DNA of 64,000 bases, from positions 5,642,001-5,706,000 of the forward strand of contig NZ_CP125295.1 of the NCBI RefSeq assembly GCF_030412785.1. Reading direction: 5' to 3'. Shown piece after piece: positions 9,093-17,989 of this stretch. The stretch is from Paraburkholderia sabiae (GTDB taxonomy: Bacteria > Pseudomonadota > Gammaproteobacteria > Burkholderiales > Burkholderiaceae). Every line of letters starts with the position of its first letter. Position 1 is the stretch's first letter. The notes beneath the pieces are model-generated. The model worked only from the letters and a program-made list of their open reading frames with translations, ran no database searches and was not told the origin of the DNA. The translations under genes and the position numbers were made by a program.

Positions 9093-10094
9093 TCACAGCA
9101 GGCCAAAGCCGGTCAGCGCGGACTTCACCTGCGCAAGCGTCGGCGGCTGGCCCGCCGTGCCGAGATTCACGACGTTCGGCGACCAGTAGCCGCCCGTGCG
9201 CCATGAAGTGGCGAAATTGTACAACTCGACCGTCGGGCGCTTCAGCGCGGCTGCGATATGAACCAGACCTGTATCAACCCCAACCGTGGCCGCCGCGCCC
9301 TCGATCAGTCCGACCACGGCGGGCAGCGACAGTTTCGGCGGGACGATGGCGGCCGCGCCGAACTCCTTCGCGAGACGCTCGCTCGTCGTGCGTTCGGCCT
9401 CGCTGCCCCACGGCAGAACGATCGACGCGCCCCGCCGCACGAGCATTTGGCCCAGTTCGATCCAGGCCGCGTCGGGCCATTGCTTGTCGGCGCGGGACGT
9501 CGCGTGGACGAACACCACGTAAGGCACGGGAAGATTCAGTTGCGCTTCGGACAGCGCGAGCGCTGCGCGGCTGGTGTCGAGACCGAAGTCGATGTCGTCG
9601 GTGGGTTTCGGCGCGGGGTCGTTCAGCGCTGCCGCCACCAGTTGCCGCGTACGTTCGACGACGTGCGTGCGCGGCTCGATGGAAACGCGGCGGTCGTAGA
9701 AGAAGCGCACGGGCCATTCGTAGCCCGCGCCGTCCGTGCGATTGCCGAGCCCGACCACCGGCCCGCGCGCCATCTTCGCCACCCACGCGGTCTTGATGAG
9801 CCCCTGACAGTCGATCACGAGATCGTAGTTTTCGGCCGCGAGCGCGCGGCGGAACGCGCCGATTTCGCGCCAGTTATCGGCGGAAAGAATGCGCTTGCGC
9901 CAGCGCCGCAACGACACGGGAATCGCGCGCCGGACGCCGTGAACCAGTTCGACGAGCTTGACGAAACTCTCTTCGACGAGCCAGTCGATCTGCGCATCGG
10001 GATGACGGCGGCGAATATCGGCGATGGCCGGCATGTTGTGAACGACGTCGCCCAGCGACGACACTCTCACGATCAGGATTTTTTGCGCACTCAA
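9093..10094 (-). CDS. waaC: Lipopolysaccharide heptosyltransferase I
   Basis: GT9 enzyme that adds the first L-glycero-D-manno-heptose to Kdo; 333 aa. It opens with QKILIVRVSSLGDVVHNMPA, the family nucleotide-sugar-binding start, and continues with RRRHPDAQIDWLVEE, YDLVIDCQGLIKTAWVAK, HATSRADKQWP and GVDTGLVHIAAALKRPTV near the C-terminus. It ends 30 bp before kdoO on the same strand, suggesting a waaC-kdoO-waaA operon. Its upstream region is repeat copy 2, so any promoter must lie in the short stretch 10095-10180 or inside the repeat. Confidence 0.96.
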   Translation of the reverse strand: MSAQKILIVRVSSLGDVVHNMPAIADIRRRHPDAQIDWLVEESFVKLVELVHGVRRAIPVSLRRWRKRILSADNWREIGAFRRALAAENYDLVIDCQGLIKTAWVAKMARGPVVGLGNRTDGAGYEWPVRFFYDRRVSIEPRTHVVERTRQLVAAALNDPAPKPTDDIDFGLDTSRAALALSEAQLNLPVPYVVFVHATSRADKQWPDAAWIELGQMLVRRGASIVLPWGSEAERTTSERLAKEFGAAAIVPPKLSLPAVVGLIEGAAATVGVDTGLVHIAAALKRPTVELYNFATSWRTGGYWSPNVVNLGTAGQPPTLAQVKSALTGFGLL

Positions 10095-10180
10095 GGATGG
10101 GTACGCCGGTTTGTTCGGCGTTTGGGATGCTTTTGGAGAATCGCGATTTTAGCGCGGTCTTTGCGCCCGCGCGGGTTCCT

Positions 10181-10757
10181 GGTTTTTTGTCTGCGACGCA
10201 GTCGCTGTTTGGCTTTTTTTGCTGCGCTGGCGTCCGCGATGTGTTTTCCTATTGCACGCGTTGCCCCTGTGCGGGGCGGCACCTACTTTTCTTTGCAGCG
10301 GCAAAGAAAAGTAGGCAAAAGAAAGCCGCTTCAACCCCCCGGTGCCGGCGAGGATAACGCTACAACACATGTTCTTTGAGCTGTCGCGCAGCGCGCAAAC
10401 ACTCCGTAGAAAGCCCGCAGTCAGGCGCGTGCAGCGCGAAAGATGACATCCACCTGGAGCACATTCGGTCCGCACGTTCTTTTGCATTCGACTAATTGCG
10501 GCGGTACGTGCTCCAGACTGTGTGTGGGCTTTTCGCGCCGTGCGCGGTGAACGACGGGCTTTCTACAGAGTGCGGACGCGCTGCGCGATAGCTCAACTGC
10601 GGCATGCCGGAGCGCTATCCTGACCGGCACCGAAGGTTCAAAAGCGGCTTTCTTTGGTTACTTTCTTTGCCGCGGCAAAGAAAGTAACTGCCGCCCCGCA
10701 CAGGGGCAACGCTAATAGACCGATACGAATTCGCGGATGCCACCGCAGCAAAAACCG
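10181..10757. repeat. Long palindromic intergenic repeat, copy 2
   Basis: Second copy of the unit at 6181-6787, in the same direction: it starts with the same T-rich TCTGCGACGC tract, then GCTGCGCTGGC, the CCCCTGTGCGGGG motif and the hairpin at 10282-10315. The right arm (about 10545-10757) has a different but still perfect hairpin: a 32-bp palindrome at 10657-10688 built on GTTACTTTCTTTGCC, so both halves of the stem have changed together relative to copy 1. The element lies upstream of waaC and downstream of algC. Confidence 0.85.
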
Positions 10758-10836
10758 AGAAACCAAAACAACAACGCCCCGAGGGCAAAGAACCCCCAGA
10801 GCGTCGCAGACAACAACCAAACCAAAAAACGCAAAA

Positions 10837-12243
10837 TCAGAACGGCAACTTGGCGTCCGCCTTCTCAGCGAGAATAACGCGCCGGAAGTCCTCTTGAATC
10901 CGCTTCAAGGCCGCATCATTGTCGGCCTCGAACCGCATAACAACGACAGGCGTGGTATTCGACGAACGAGCAAGACCGAAGCCGTCAGGATACTCAACGC
11001 GCAAGCCATCAATCGTCACAACCTGATCCGCATCAGGAAAAGTAGCACTCTTCTGCAGACGCGCGATCAGGTCGAAGTTCTCACCTTCCTGCAGCTTCAG
11101 CTGCAACTCGGGCGTCGAATGCGAATTCGGCAAGCTGTTTAGCAGCGCGCTCGGATCCTGCACACGCGCGAGAATTTCCAGCAGACGCGCGCCCGTGTAG
11201 AGACCGTCGTCGAACCCATACCAGCGGTCCTTAAAGAATACGTGGCCGCTCATTTCGCCCGCCAACGGCGCACCCGTCTCACGCAGCTTCGCCTTCACGA
11301 GCGAGTGCCCCGTCTTCCACATCAGCGGCTCGCCGCCCTTCTCCTTCACCCACTTCGCGAGATTGCGCGTGCACTTCACGTCGTAAATGATCTGCGCGCC
11401 CTTGTTGCGCGACAGCACTTCTTCGGCGAACAGCATCAGCTGACGATCGGGATAAATGATCTCGCCGTCCTTCGTGACGACGCCCAGACGGTCGCCGTCG
11501 CCATCGAACGCGAAGCCGATCTCGGCGTCCGTTTCCTTCAGCGCGCGAATCACGTCCTGCAGATTCTCAGGATGCGCCGGGTCCGGATGGTGATTCGGGA
11601 AGTTGCCGTCGATTTCCGTGAACAGCTCGACCAGCTCGCAACCGAGCGCCTTGAACAGGCGCGGCGCGAGGCCGCCCGCGACGCCATTGCCCGTGTCGAC
11701 CACCAGCTTCAGCGGACGCGCGAGCTTGATGTCGCTCGTGATGCGATCGAGGTACGCATCGGCGATGTCGTAATCCTGATACGAGCCGCTGCCGCTCTCG
11801 AAGCGGTTTTCGGTGATGCGCTTGTACAGGCCTTGAATCTGCTCGCCGTAGATGGCCGCGCCGCGCAGCACCATCTTGAAGCCGTTGTAGTCGGGCGGAT
11901 TGTGGCTGCCCGTCACGACGATGCACGAGTCGACCCGGCGTTCGCCGCCTTCGAGCTTGAGCGGCACGCTGGCCGCGAAATAACCGACGGGCGTCGGCAC
12001 CATGCCGACGTTGACCACGTCGACACCCGCCGCGCGCAGGCCGTCGGACAGCGCCTGGATCAGTTCCGGGCCGGAGAGACGGCCGTCGCGCGCCACGACG
12101 ACGGCATCGCCGCCCTGTGCGCGCACTTCGCTGCCGAAGGCGCGACCGATCGAACGCGCAGTCTCGGCGTCGAGCGTCTTGCCGATCACTCCGCGGATGT
12201 CATATGCCTTGAATATGGATTGCGAGATCATGGATTGGCTCAC
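10837..12243 (-). CDS. algC: Phosphomannomutase/phosphoglucomutase (AlgC type)
   Basis: Interconverts hexose 6- and 1-phosphates, supplying mannose-1-P and glucose-1-P for LPS and exopolysaccharide; 468 aa, close to Pseudomonas AlgC. The catalytic phosphoserine loop is VVTGSHNPPDYNG, the metal loop is FAFDGDGDRLG, the sugar-binding loop is GEMSGHVFFKDRW and the phosphate-binding loop is ARSSNTTP. A short insertion, LKLEGGERRVDSC, sits just before the serine loop compared with AlgC as I remember it. The 3' third near repeat copy 2 uses more T-ending codons than the rest. It diverges from the polysaccharide block at 12473 and provides precursors for the ManC enzymes in this window. Confidence 0.93.
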   Translation of the reverse strand: MSQSMISQSIFKAYDIRGVIGKTLDAETARSIGRAFGSEVRAQGGDAVVVARDGRLSGPELIQALSDGLRAAGVDVVNVGMVPTPVGYFAASVPLKLEGGERRVDSCIVVTGSHNPPDYNGFKMVLRGAAIYGEQIQGLYKRITENRFESGSGSYQDYDIADAYLDRITSDIKLARPLKLVVDTGNGVAGGLAPRLFKALGCELVELFTEIDGNFPNHHPDPAHPENLQDVIRALKETDAEIGFAFDGDGDRLGVVTKDGEIIYPDRQLMLFAEEVLSRNKGAQIIYDVKCTRNLAKWVKEKGGEPLMWKTGHSLVKAKLRETGAPLAGEMSGHVFFKDRWYGFDDGLYTGARLLEILARVQDPSALLNSLPNSHSTPELQLKLQEGENFDLIARLQKSATFPDADQVVTIDGLRVEYPDGFGLARSSNTTPVVVMRFEADNDAALKRIQEDFRRVILAEKADAKLPF

Positions 12244-12472
12244 TTACGTGCAATTGAAAAATGGGGTTGACACAGCGTGGTCATGGCACTGTGCCTTGCC
12301 GGAAGCGGTCCGGATACAACTTATAATTGCGCTTTTCAGCGACGCCTTACTGGCGCCATTCTAATGCTTAGACGCCCCGCGCTCACAAAGTTGCCGCATC
12401 GCAAGATCGGCTGGGCACGCCAATTTCAAGACTCCATGCACCTCCCGTGCCCGCAACGCGCGTCTGGACACC
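12244..12472. promoter_or_regulatory. Divergent intergenic region between algC and the flippase gene
   Basis: 229 bp separating two divergent genes. A perfect TATAAT lies at 12322-12327 on the plus strand, but the best upstream hexamer (TTGCCG, 12296-12301) is 20 bp away, so the promoter call is weak. A Shine-Dalgarno-like element is not obvious before the ATG at 12473. The region probably holds promoters for both directions. Confidence 0.3.
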
Positions 12473-13741
12473 ATGCGGATGCCGGCGCTTAAGCGTTTCG
12501 CGAATCCCGACGTCACGCGCGCTGTCGCAAACCTTGTCTGGCTTGGGCTCGAGCGCCTGACGCAGATCGGCGTGGCGATCGCGATCAGCGGCGTGCTGGC
12601 GCGTTATTTCGGCCCCGACGTGTTCGGCAAATGGCAATACGCCAATACGCTTTTGCTCGTCCTGTCGCCGATTACATGGGTCTGCGGCGCGGAGATTCTC
12701 GTGCCGACCATCGTCCATCGTCCGCCCGGGCAGCTCGGCACCGTGCTCGGCAGCGCGTTCGCGCTGCGGCTCTCGGTGTCGGCCGTGGCGCTGGTGCTGA
12801 CGTGGATCGGCATCGGCGCGGGTCTGACGGATCCCGTCGTCGGCGCGATGCTCGCCGGGCTGGCTGTGACGATGCTCTTCCGCGAGCCCTTCGTCGGCGT
12901 GATCAACGCGTGGCTGCAAAGCATGACTTACAGCAAGCCGCAGTTGCTCACCAGCATGACGACGGCCATCGCGAAGGCGCTACTCGTCTGGCTGCTGGTG
13001 CGCGCCGCCGCCGCGCCGTCGCGCTTCGGCTGGCTGTGGGCGCTCGAATCGGCCGTGATCGGCGCGGTGCTGGTCGTCTATTTCATGAAGCGGCACGATG
13101 GCAAGCTCGGCTGGCACGTCGAGCGCTCGCTCTTCCGTCATTTCGCGACGGCGGGCACGGTGTTCTGGCTCGGCCTGATCTGCATGTATCTGTTCCTGAA
13201 ACTCGACCGGCTGATGCTGGAGCGCGCGATTTCGTTCGCCGATCTCGGCCGCTATTCGGCCGCGCAACAGCTGAACGAAAACTGGATCACGCTGGCGCTG
13301 ATGCTGGCGCAAACGCTTGCGCCCGCCTTCGTCTACCGCGTGCAGGACGCCGCGCAACTGCGCCGCAACATGTGGCGGCTCACGGCGATGACGGCAGTCC
13401 TGATGATCGCGGGCGCGTTCGTGCTGGATCTGCTGGCGGGTTTCATCATCCGCCGCGTGTTCGGGCCGAACTTCGAAGAGGCCATCGATATTTTCCGCTG
13501 GGCCGTATGGCTGTCTGTGCCCGCAGGCATCGAGGCAATCGGCAATCTGATCGTCCTGAAGTACCAGGCGAAGTTCGTCCTGCTGTCGAAATGGCTGCTC
13601 GCGCTCGCCGTTGCCGTCATCGTCAATCTGTTGGCGATTCCGCGCTTCGGCGCGTATGGCGCGCTCATCGGACTGGCGTTCGGCTATCTGGCCGCTGCTT
13701 CCGTCAATTTTTATTACATCCGTTACAAGCTGCGTCCATGA
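12473..13741 (+). CDS. Polysaccharide flippase, Wzx/MATE-like
   Basis: 422-aa integral membrane protein with about 12-14 predicted helices across its length, of the polysaccharide export (Wzx/RfbX) superfamily. Typical features are the N-terminal LTQIGVAIAISGVLARYFGP, the cytoplasmic KLDRLMLERAISFADLG segment near the middle, and a late RRVFGPNFEEA loop before the last helices. It would move lipid-linked glycan across the inner membrane. Its stop overlaps the start of the next glycosyltransferase by 4 bp (ATGA), and galE follows two genes later, so the block is one polysaccharide operon. The substrate cannot be told from sequence. Confidence 0.82.
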   Translation: MRMPALKRFANPDVTRAVANLVWLGLERLTQIGVAIAISGVLARYFGPDVFGKWQYANTLLLVLSPITWVCGAEILVPTIVHRPPGQLGTVLGSAFALRLSVSAVALVLTWIGIGAGLTDPVVGAMLAGLAVTMLFREPFVGVINAWLQSMTYSKPQLLTSMTTAIAKALLVWLLVRAAAAPSRFGWLWALESAVIGAVLVVYFMKRHDGKLGWHVERSLFRHFATAGTVFWLGLICMYLFLKLDRLMLERAISFADLGRYSAAQQLNENWITLALMLAQTLAPAFVYRVQDAAQLRRNMWRLTAMTAVLMIAGAFVLDLLAGFIIRRVFGPNFEEAIDIFRWAVWLSVPAGIEAIGNLIVLKYQAKFVLLSKWLLALAVAVIVNLLAIPRFGAYGALIGLAFGYLAAASVNFYYIRYKLRP

Positions 13742-14586
13742 CGTCTTCTTCATTCACGCCGCCCTTGACGCCCATGAAGCCCGCCTCGCTCGACGACGTC
13801 GCCGTGCTGATGCCCGCGTACAACGGCCAGGCCGACGTCGACCGCACGCTGGCGTCGTTCAGCGAAGACGCGCGCATTCACGTGCTGATCGTCGACGACG
13901 GCAGCACGCCGCCCATCGTCGCGCCGACGCTGCCGAACATGTCGATCGAAGTGCTGCGCATGCCGCAGAACGGCGGCATCGAGCGCGCGTTGCAGGCGGG
14001 TATCGAAGCGCTCGCGGCGCGCGGCTTTCGCTACGCCGCGCGCATCGATGCCGGCGATCTGGCCGCACCGGGACGTCTCGCGAAACAGCGCGCGTATCTC
14101 GAAGCGCATCCGCAGGTCGCGGGTCTGGGCATGTGGACGCAAGTGGTGTCACGCGACGGCGCCCCGCTCTTCATGCTGACGCCGCCCGTCGAGCCGCACG
14201 CGATCCGCCGCGTGCGCTTTCTGCGCGCGTGCTTCGTGCATCCGTCGATGATGCTGCGTGTCGATGCCGTGCTGGCCGTCGGCAACTATCGCGAGGCCTA
14301 CAAGGCGGCCGAAGACCTCGACCTCTTCCTGCGCCTGATGCAACGCTACGACTGCGCGAACCTGCCCGAACTCGGCCTGTACTACGAACTGAACGAAGGC
14401 GGCATCAGCGCGACGAAGCGTCGGCGGCAGATCGTGTCGACACTGCGTTTGCAGCTGCGCTATTTCAATGTGCTTAACGTTTGCGACTGGCTCGGGCTCG
14501 CGAAGAATCTGCTGCACTTCGTGACGCCTTACAGGACGCTTCAACGCATGAAGAAGCGGCTCTATGCGCCGCGCGCGAGCCTCTGA
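13738..14586 (+). CDS. Family 2 glycosyltransferase
   Basis: 282 aa, GT-A fold glycosyltransferase 2. It starts at the ATG overlapping the flippase stop, after which DVAVLMPAYNGQADVDRTL and the nucleotide-binding VLIVDDGS appear, with RIDAGDLAAPGRL where a DxD/DxA motif is expected, and FVHPSMMLRVDAV plus AAEDLDLFLRLMQ as the acceptor/catalytic region. No transmembrane segment is seen. It probably extends a glycan on the cytoplasmic side before flipping. Donor and acceptor are unknown. Confidence 0.87.
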   Translation: MTSSSFTPPLTPMKPASLDDVAVLMPAYNGQADVDRTLASFSEDARIHVLIVDDGSTPPIVAPTLPNMSIEVLRMPQNGGIERALQAGIEALAARGFRYAARIDAGDLAAPGRLAKQRAYLEAHPQVAGLGMWTQVVSRDGAPLFMLTPPVEPHAIRRVRFLRACFVHPSMMLRVDAVLAVGNYREAYKAAEDLDLFLRLMQRYDCANLPELGLYYELNEGGISATKRRRQIVSTLRLQLRYFNVLNVCDWLGLAKNLLHFVTPYRTLQRMKKRLYAPRASL

Positions 14587-14616
14587 CATGCGCTCAATCC
14601 ACATCGTCTCGCAAGC

Positions 14617-15789
14617 ATGAAGCAATCAATCGAATCCGCCGGCGCGCTGCGCATCGCGCTCGTCTGCAACACCTCTTTCGCGATCTACCAGTACCGGCAA
14701 GGGCTGATACGCGAGCTCGTCGCGCGCGGCGTCGAAGTGACGGTGATCGCGCCGCGCGACCGCACCACGGCGCTGCTCGAACAGATGGGCTGCCGCTTCG
14801 TCGAGTTGCATGTCGCATCGAAAGGCACGAATCCGCGCGACGATCTGCGCACGATGCTGTCGCTCTACCGGCTGTACCGGTCGCTCCGTCCGCATGTCGT
14901 GTTTCACTACACAATCAAGCCGAATATCTATGGCACGATTGCCGCGAAACTGGCGGGCGTCGATTCCGTTGCCGTCACGACGGGCCTCGGCTATGTTTTT
15001 ATCCAGAAGAGCCGCGCCGCGCAGGTTGCCAAACTTTTGTATCGTTTTGCATTCCGTTTTCCGCGCGAAATATGGTTCTTGAATCAGGACGATGAAACCG
15101 CCTTTCGCGCGCAGAAACTGCTTGCGCATCCTGAGCGCGCGCGCCTGCTGCACGGCGAAGGCGTGGATCTCGACCAGTTTGCTTTCACGCCCATGCCGGA
15201 TCATCAAAATGGGCCTGAAAATAATCAGCGGGCATTTTCTTTTGTATTAATTGGCCGCCTGTTATGGGATAAAGGCGTGGGCGAATATGTCGAAGCGGCA
15301 AGGCGACTGCGCGCGACGTATCCTCATGCGCGCTTCCAGTTGCTCGGGCCCGTCGGCGTCGATAATCCGAGCGCGATTTCGCAGGCCGAAGTCGATGCAT
15401 GGGTGCGTGAAGGCGTGATCGACTATCTGGGTGAAGCGCATGATGTGCGCCCGCTGATCGCCGCCGCCGATTGCGTCGTGCTGCCGTCGTATCGCGAAGG
15501 CGTGCCGCGCACGCTGATGGAAGCGTCGGCGATGGGACGGCCGATTGTCGCGACCGATGTGCCGGGCTGCCGCGAAGTCGTCGCGGACGGTGTCAACGGC
15601 CTGTTATGCGAGGCGCGTAATGTAGACAGCCTCGCCGCGACGCTCGCGCAGATGCTCGATATGAGCGACGACGAGCGCCGCGCGATGGCCGGGCGCGGCC
15701 GGGAGAAAGTCGCGCAGGAATTTGACGAACGCGTAGTCGTTGAACGGTACAAGAGCCTGATTCAGCAGTTGACGGGCATATCACTCTAA
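14617..15789 (+). CDS. Family 4 glycosyltransferase
   Basis: 390-aa GT-B fold retaining glycosyltransferase. The N-terminal acceptor domain contains NTSFAIYQYRQGLIRELVAR and the C-terminal half has VLIGRLLWDKGVGEYVEAA, the family SYREGVPRTLMEASAMGRPI and TDVPGCREVVADGVNGLL motifs. This pattern is shared with WbpT/PglA-like N-acetylhexosamine transferases. The segment around 15050-15270 is more AT-rich than its surroundings. It lies 30 bp after the family 2 enzyme and 11 bp before galE in the same operon. Confidence 0.9.
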   Translation: MKQSIESAGALRIALVCNTSFAIYQYRQGLIRELVARGVEVTVIAPRDRTTALLEQMGCRFVELHVASKGTNPRDDLRTMLSLYRLYRSLRPHVVFHYTIKPNIYGTIAAKLAGVDSVAVTTGLGYVFIQKSRAAQVAKLLYRFAFRFPREIWFLNQDDETAFRAQKLLAHPERARLLHGEGVDLDQFAFTPMPDHQNGPENNQRAFSFVLIGRLLWDKGVGEYVEAARRLRATYPHARFQLLGPVGVDNPSAISQAEVDAWVREGVIDYLGEAHDVRPLIAAADCVVLPSYREGVPRTLMEASAMGRPIVATDVPGCREVVADGVNGLLCEARNVDSLAATLAQMLDMSDDERRAMAGRGREKVAQEFDERVVVERYKSLIQQLTGISL

Positions 15790-15800
15790 GGGAGCACAGC

Positions 15801-16823
15801 ATGACCACGAAGGGCACGATTCTGGTAACGGGCGGTGCGGGCTTTATCGGTTCGCACACGTGCGTGGAACTGCTCAATAGCGATTACGACGTGGTCGTGA
15901 TCGACAATCTCGTGAACAGCAAGCGCGAGTCGATCGCTCGCGTCGAGAAGATCACGGGCAAGAAGGTCGCGTTTTACGAAGCGGACGTGCGCGACGAAGC
16001 CGTGCTCAACACGATCTTCGACACGCATCCGATCACGGGCGCGATCCACTTCGCGGCGCTGAAGGCAGTGGGCGAATCGGTCGCGAAGCCGCTCGAGTAC
16101 TACCGGAACAATATGGACGGCCTGCTCGTGCTGCTCGACGTGATGCGCGCACGCAATGTGAAGCAGTTCGTGTTCAGCTCGTCGGCGACCGTGTATGGCG
16201 TACCGAAAAGCTCGCCTATCGACGAAACCTTCCCGCTGTCGGCGACCAACCCGTATGGCCAGAGCAAGCTGATCGCCGAGCAGATCCTGCGCGATCTGGA
16301 AATCTCCGATGCGTCGTGGCGCATCGCGACGCTGCGCTACTTCAACCCCGTCGGCGCGCATGAAAGCGGTTTGATCGGAGAAGATCCGGGCGGCGTGCCG
16401 AACAACCTGATGCCGTATGTCGCGCAGGTCGCTGTGGGCAAGCTCGAAAGGCTGCGTGTGTTCGGCGGCGATTACGATACGTCGGACGGCACGGGCGTGC
16501 GCGACTACATTCACGTCGTCGATCTGGCGCGCGGACATATCGCGGCACTCGATGCGCTCGTGAAGCGCGATGCAAGCTTTGTCGTCAATCTCGGCACGGG
16601 CCAGGGCTATAGCGTGCTCGACGTCGTGAAGGCGTTCGAGAAGGCATCGGGCAAGGCCGTGCCGTACGAGATCGTCGCGCGCCGTCCGGGCGATGTGGCG
16701 CAGTGCTTTGCCAATCCCGCGAAGGCGCTCGATGTGATCGGATGGCAAGCGCAGTACGGTATCGAGCGGATGTGCGCGGATCACTGGCGCTGGCAGGCGC
16801 AGAATCCGCGGGGATTCGAATAA
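15801..16823 (+). CDS. galE: UDP-glucose 4-epimerase
   Basis: 340 aa. Extended short-chain dehydrogenase that interconverts UDP-Glc and UDP-Gal (or the N-acetyl forms) using bound NAD. The Rossmann motif VTGGAGFIGSHTCVELL is at the N-terminus, HFAALKAVGES is family-typical, and the catalytic SSSATVYG with YGQSK (Tyr-x-x-x-Lys) is present, followed by RYFNPVGAH. A good ribosome-binding site, GGGAGCAC, precedes the ATG. It closes the 12473-16823 operon and supplies its sugar donor. Confidence 0.96.
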   Translation: MTTKGTILVTGGAGFIGSHTCVELLNSDYDVVVIDNLVNSKRESIARVEKITGKKVAFYEADVRDEAVLNTIFDTHPITGAIHFAALKAVGESVAKPLEYYRNNMDGLLVLLDVMRARNVKQFVFSSSATVYGVPKSSPIDETFPLSATNPYGQSKLIAEQILRDLEISDASWRIATLRYFNPVGAHESGLIGEDPGGVPNNLMPYVAQVAVGKLERLRVFGGDYDTSDGTGVRDYIHVVDLARGHIAALDALVKRDASFVVNLGTGQGYSVLDVVKAFEKASGKAVPYEIVARRPGDVAQCFANPAKALDVIGWQAQYGIERMCADHWRWQAQNPRGFE

Positions 16824-17236
16824 GGCTTTCCGCTCGACGCCCGGAATGCTGTCGCACTGCGACGGTGTCTCGGGCCGGGCGCTGACATCAATACCTGCAT
16901 GCACTATCGCGCCGCGATCGCGGCGCGCTTCTTTCGTTTTCGCCTGTGCGCCCGCTGCACAACCGAAACAGCCTTCCCATTCACACTCGATCCCGCGCAC
17001 GACCTTCGTGAGCACGCTACGGCACGTTTGCCGGCCGGCGTCCGGTGCATCCACGCAATCAGCGGATACCACGTCCGCTGCTCCACCCTCAAGTTCTTCG
17101 CGCAATTGCCGAGAAGCCGGACAAGACTTGCATCGCCGAGGTCGGGCGACACAAATCTTGTAAAATGTGCGCTTCCCGCGACCGTGGCGCCCCCGGCGCG
17201 GTAAATATTGCCTTGTGGACGCCGAAGATCACACCC
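16824..17236. other. Intergenic region after galE with a long hairpin
   Basis: 413 bp without a credible gene. A nested inverted repeat lies just after galE: GCCCGG (16839-16844) with CCGGGC (16875-16880), and inside it GTCGCA-C-TGCGAC (16851-16863). There is no U-tract, so it is at best a transcript-end or stability structure. A TAAAAT box at 17161 lacks a proper -35 partner. Confidence 0.4.
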
Positions 17237-17488
17237 ATGAAGAATTTTTTTAAAGGCGATCTCGCCCGTAGCTACGGGTACGGGATGGCTGTCTACATCG
17301 CCGCCCAGACTGCCGCCCTGCAAGGCGGTATCGATGCCACCAACTTGCGGCGCAAGGCCGAGGGCCGCCGTCTGCTTGATGACGCAACGGTCGAAGAAGT
17401 GATTTCGGCGCTGCGTAGCAACGGAATGTTGCCCGCCGATCCGAATGCGCGTGGCGCCGATCTGTCAGACGCAGACGCAATCGGGTAA
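17237..17488 (+). CDS. Conserved-looking small protein of unknown function
   Basis: 83 aa. I do not recognise it. The sequence starts MKNFFKGDLARSYGYGMAVY and contains an alanine-rich helix, then TNLRRKAEGRRLLDDATVEEVISALRSNGMLP, which reads like a compact helical soluble protein with normal codon use for this genome. It has no signal peptide or transmembrane segment. A weak GAAG lies upstream of the ATG at 17237. It stands alone between galE and the acyltransferase. The coding call rests on codon style and length only. Confidence 0.55.
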   Translation: MKNFFKGDLARSYGYGMAVYIAAQTAALQGGIDATNLRRKAEGRRLLDDATVEEVISALRSNGMLPADPNARGADLSDADAIG

Positions 17489-17989
17489 GCGATTCGCCGG
17501 CAATTCACACGCGACGTGGCTCGACGTACATGGCGCACCCAACGCGCTTTGCAGCGAAAGACGCCCGTCTATCTCGTTGGTTGCGTAAGCAGCTATCGGT
17601 CTTCGGGGCGCTACCACCCGTGCCGGGCGAATTTGCCGGTCGGGCGTCTGTACGGCACCGAACGGTAGCACTTTCACGTAAATACTACCATCCGCAAGCG
17701 GACCGTCGCGGATGGTCATTCGCGTGCTGTTTTACCCATTTGCTGTCCGGAAACAGGCGCTGATTCGACTTCGGGACGCTCCACGTCCGTATCTTTCAGT
17801 ACCACGATCCCAGGACAGAATCCGACGCCCCGGTGACGGAGCGATGCGGAAGCAGCGACGCACGACTCCGTAAGTAGAACGTAATAGGCACGATACCCTC
17901 AGCGTTTTTTGACTGCTGCGACGGTATCGCGTGCCTCATCACGCTCGGCACAGAGCGTCAGGTGTGATTGACTGATCAACAGGTGAGCG
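17489..17989. other. Intergenic region with a long imperfect inverted repeat before the acyltransferase gene
   Basis: 501 bp with no convincing gene. At 17886-17936 the arm AGGCACGATACC is mirrored by GGTATCGCGTGCCT with a 2-nt bulge, and an inner CAGC/GCTG pair surrounds a TTTTTT loop. It ends 53 bp before the acyltransferase start. It could be a leader structure, an operator or an old terminator. Confidence 0.4.

Noticed and set aside
12284..12299. Sigma-54-like TGGCAC...TTGC pair before the flippase gene
   Set aside because: The spacing between the GG and GC elements is 11 bp rather than the required 10, and no enhancer-like site is evident.
12631..13737. Plus-strand frame fused in front of the family 2 glycosyltransferase
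   Set aside because: It overlaps the flippase out of frame and is Arg/Ala-rich; the real start is the ATG at 13738 overlapping the flippase stop.
17530..17763. 77-codon frame after the small protein gene
   Set aside because: No ribosome-binding site, unusual composition and no recognisable feature.
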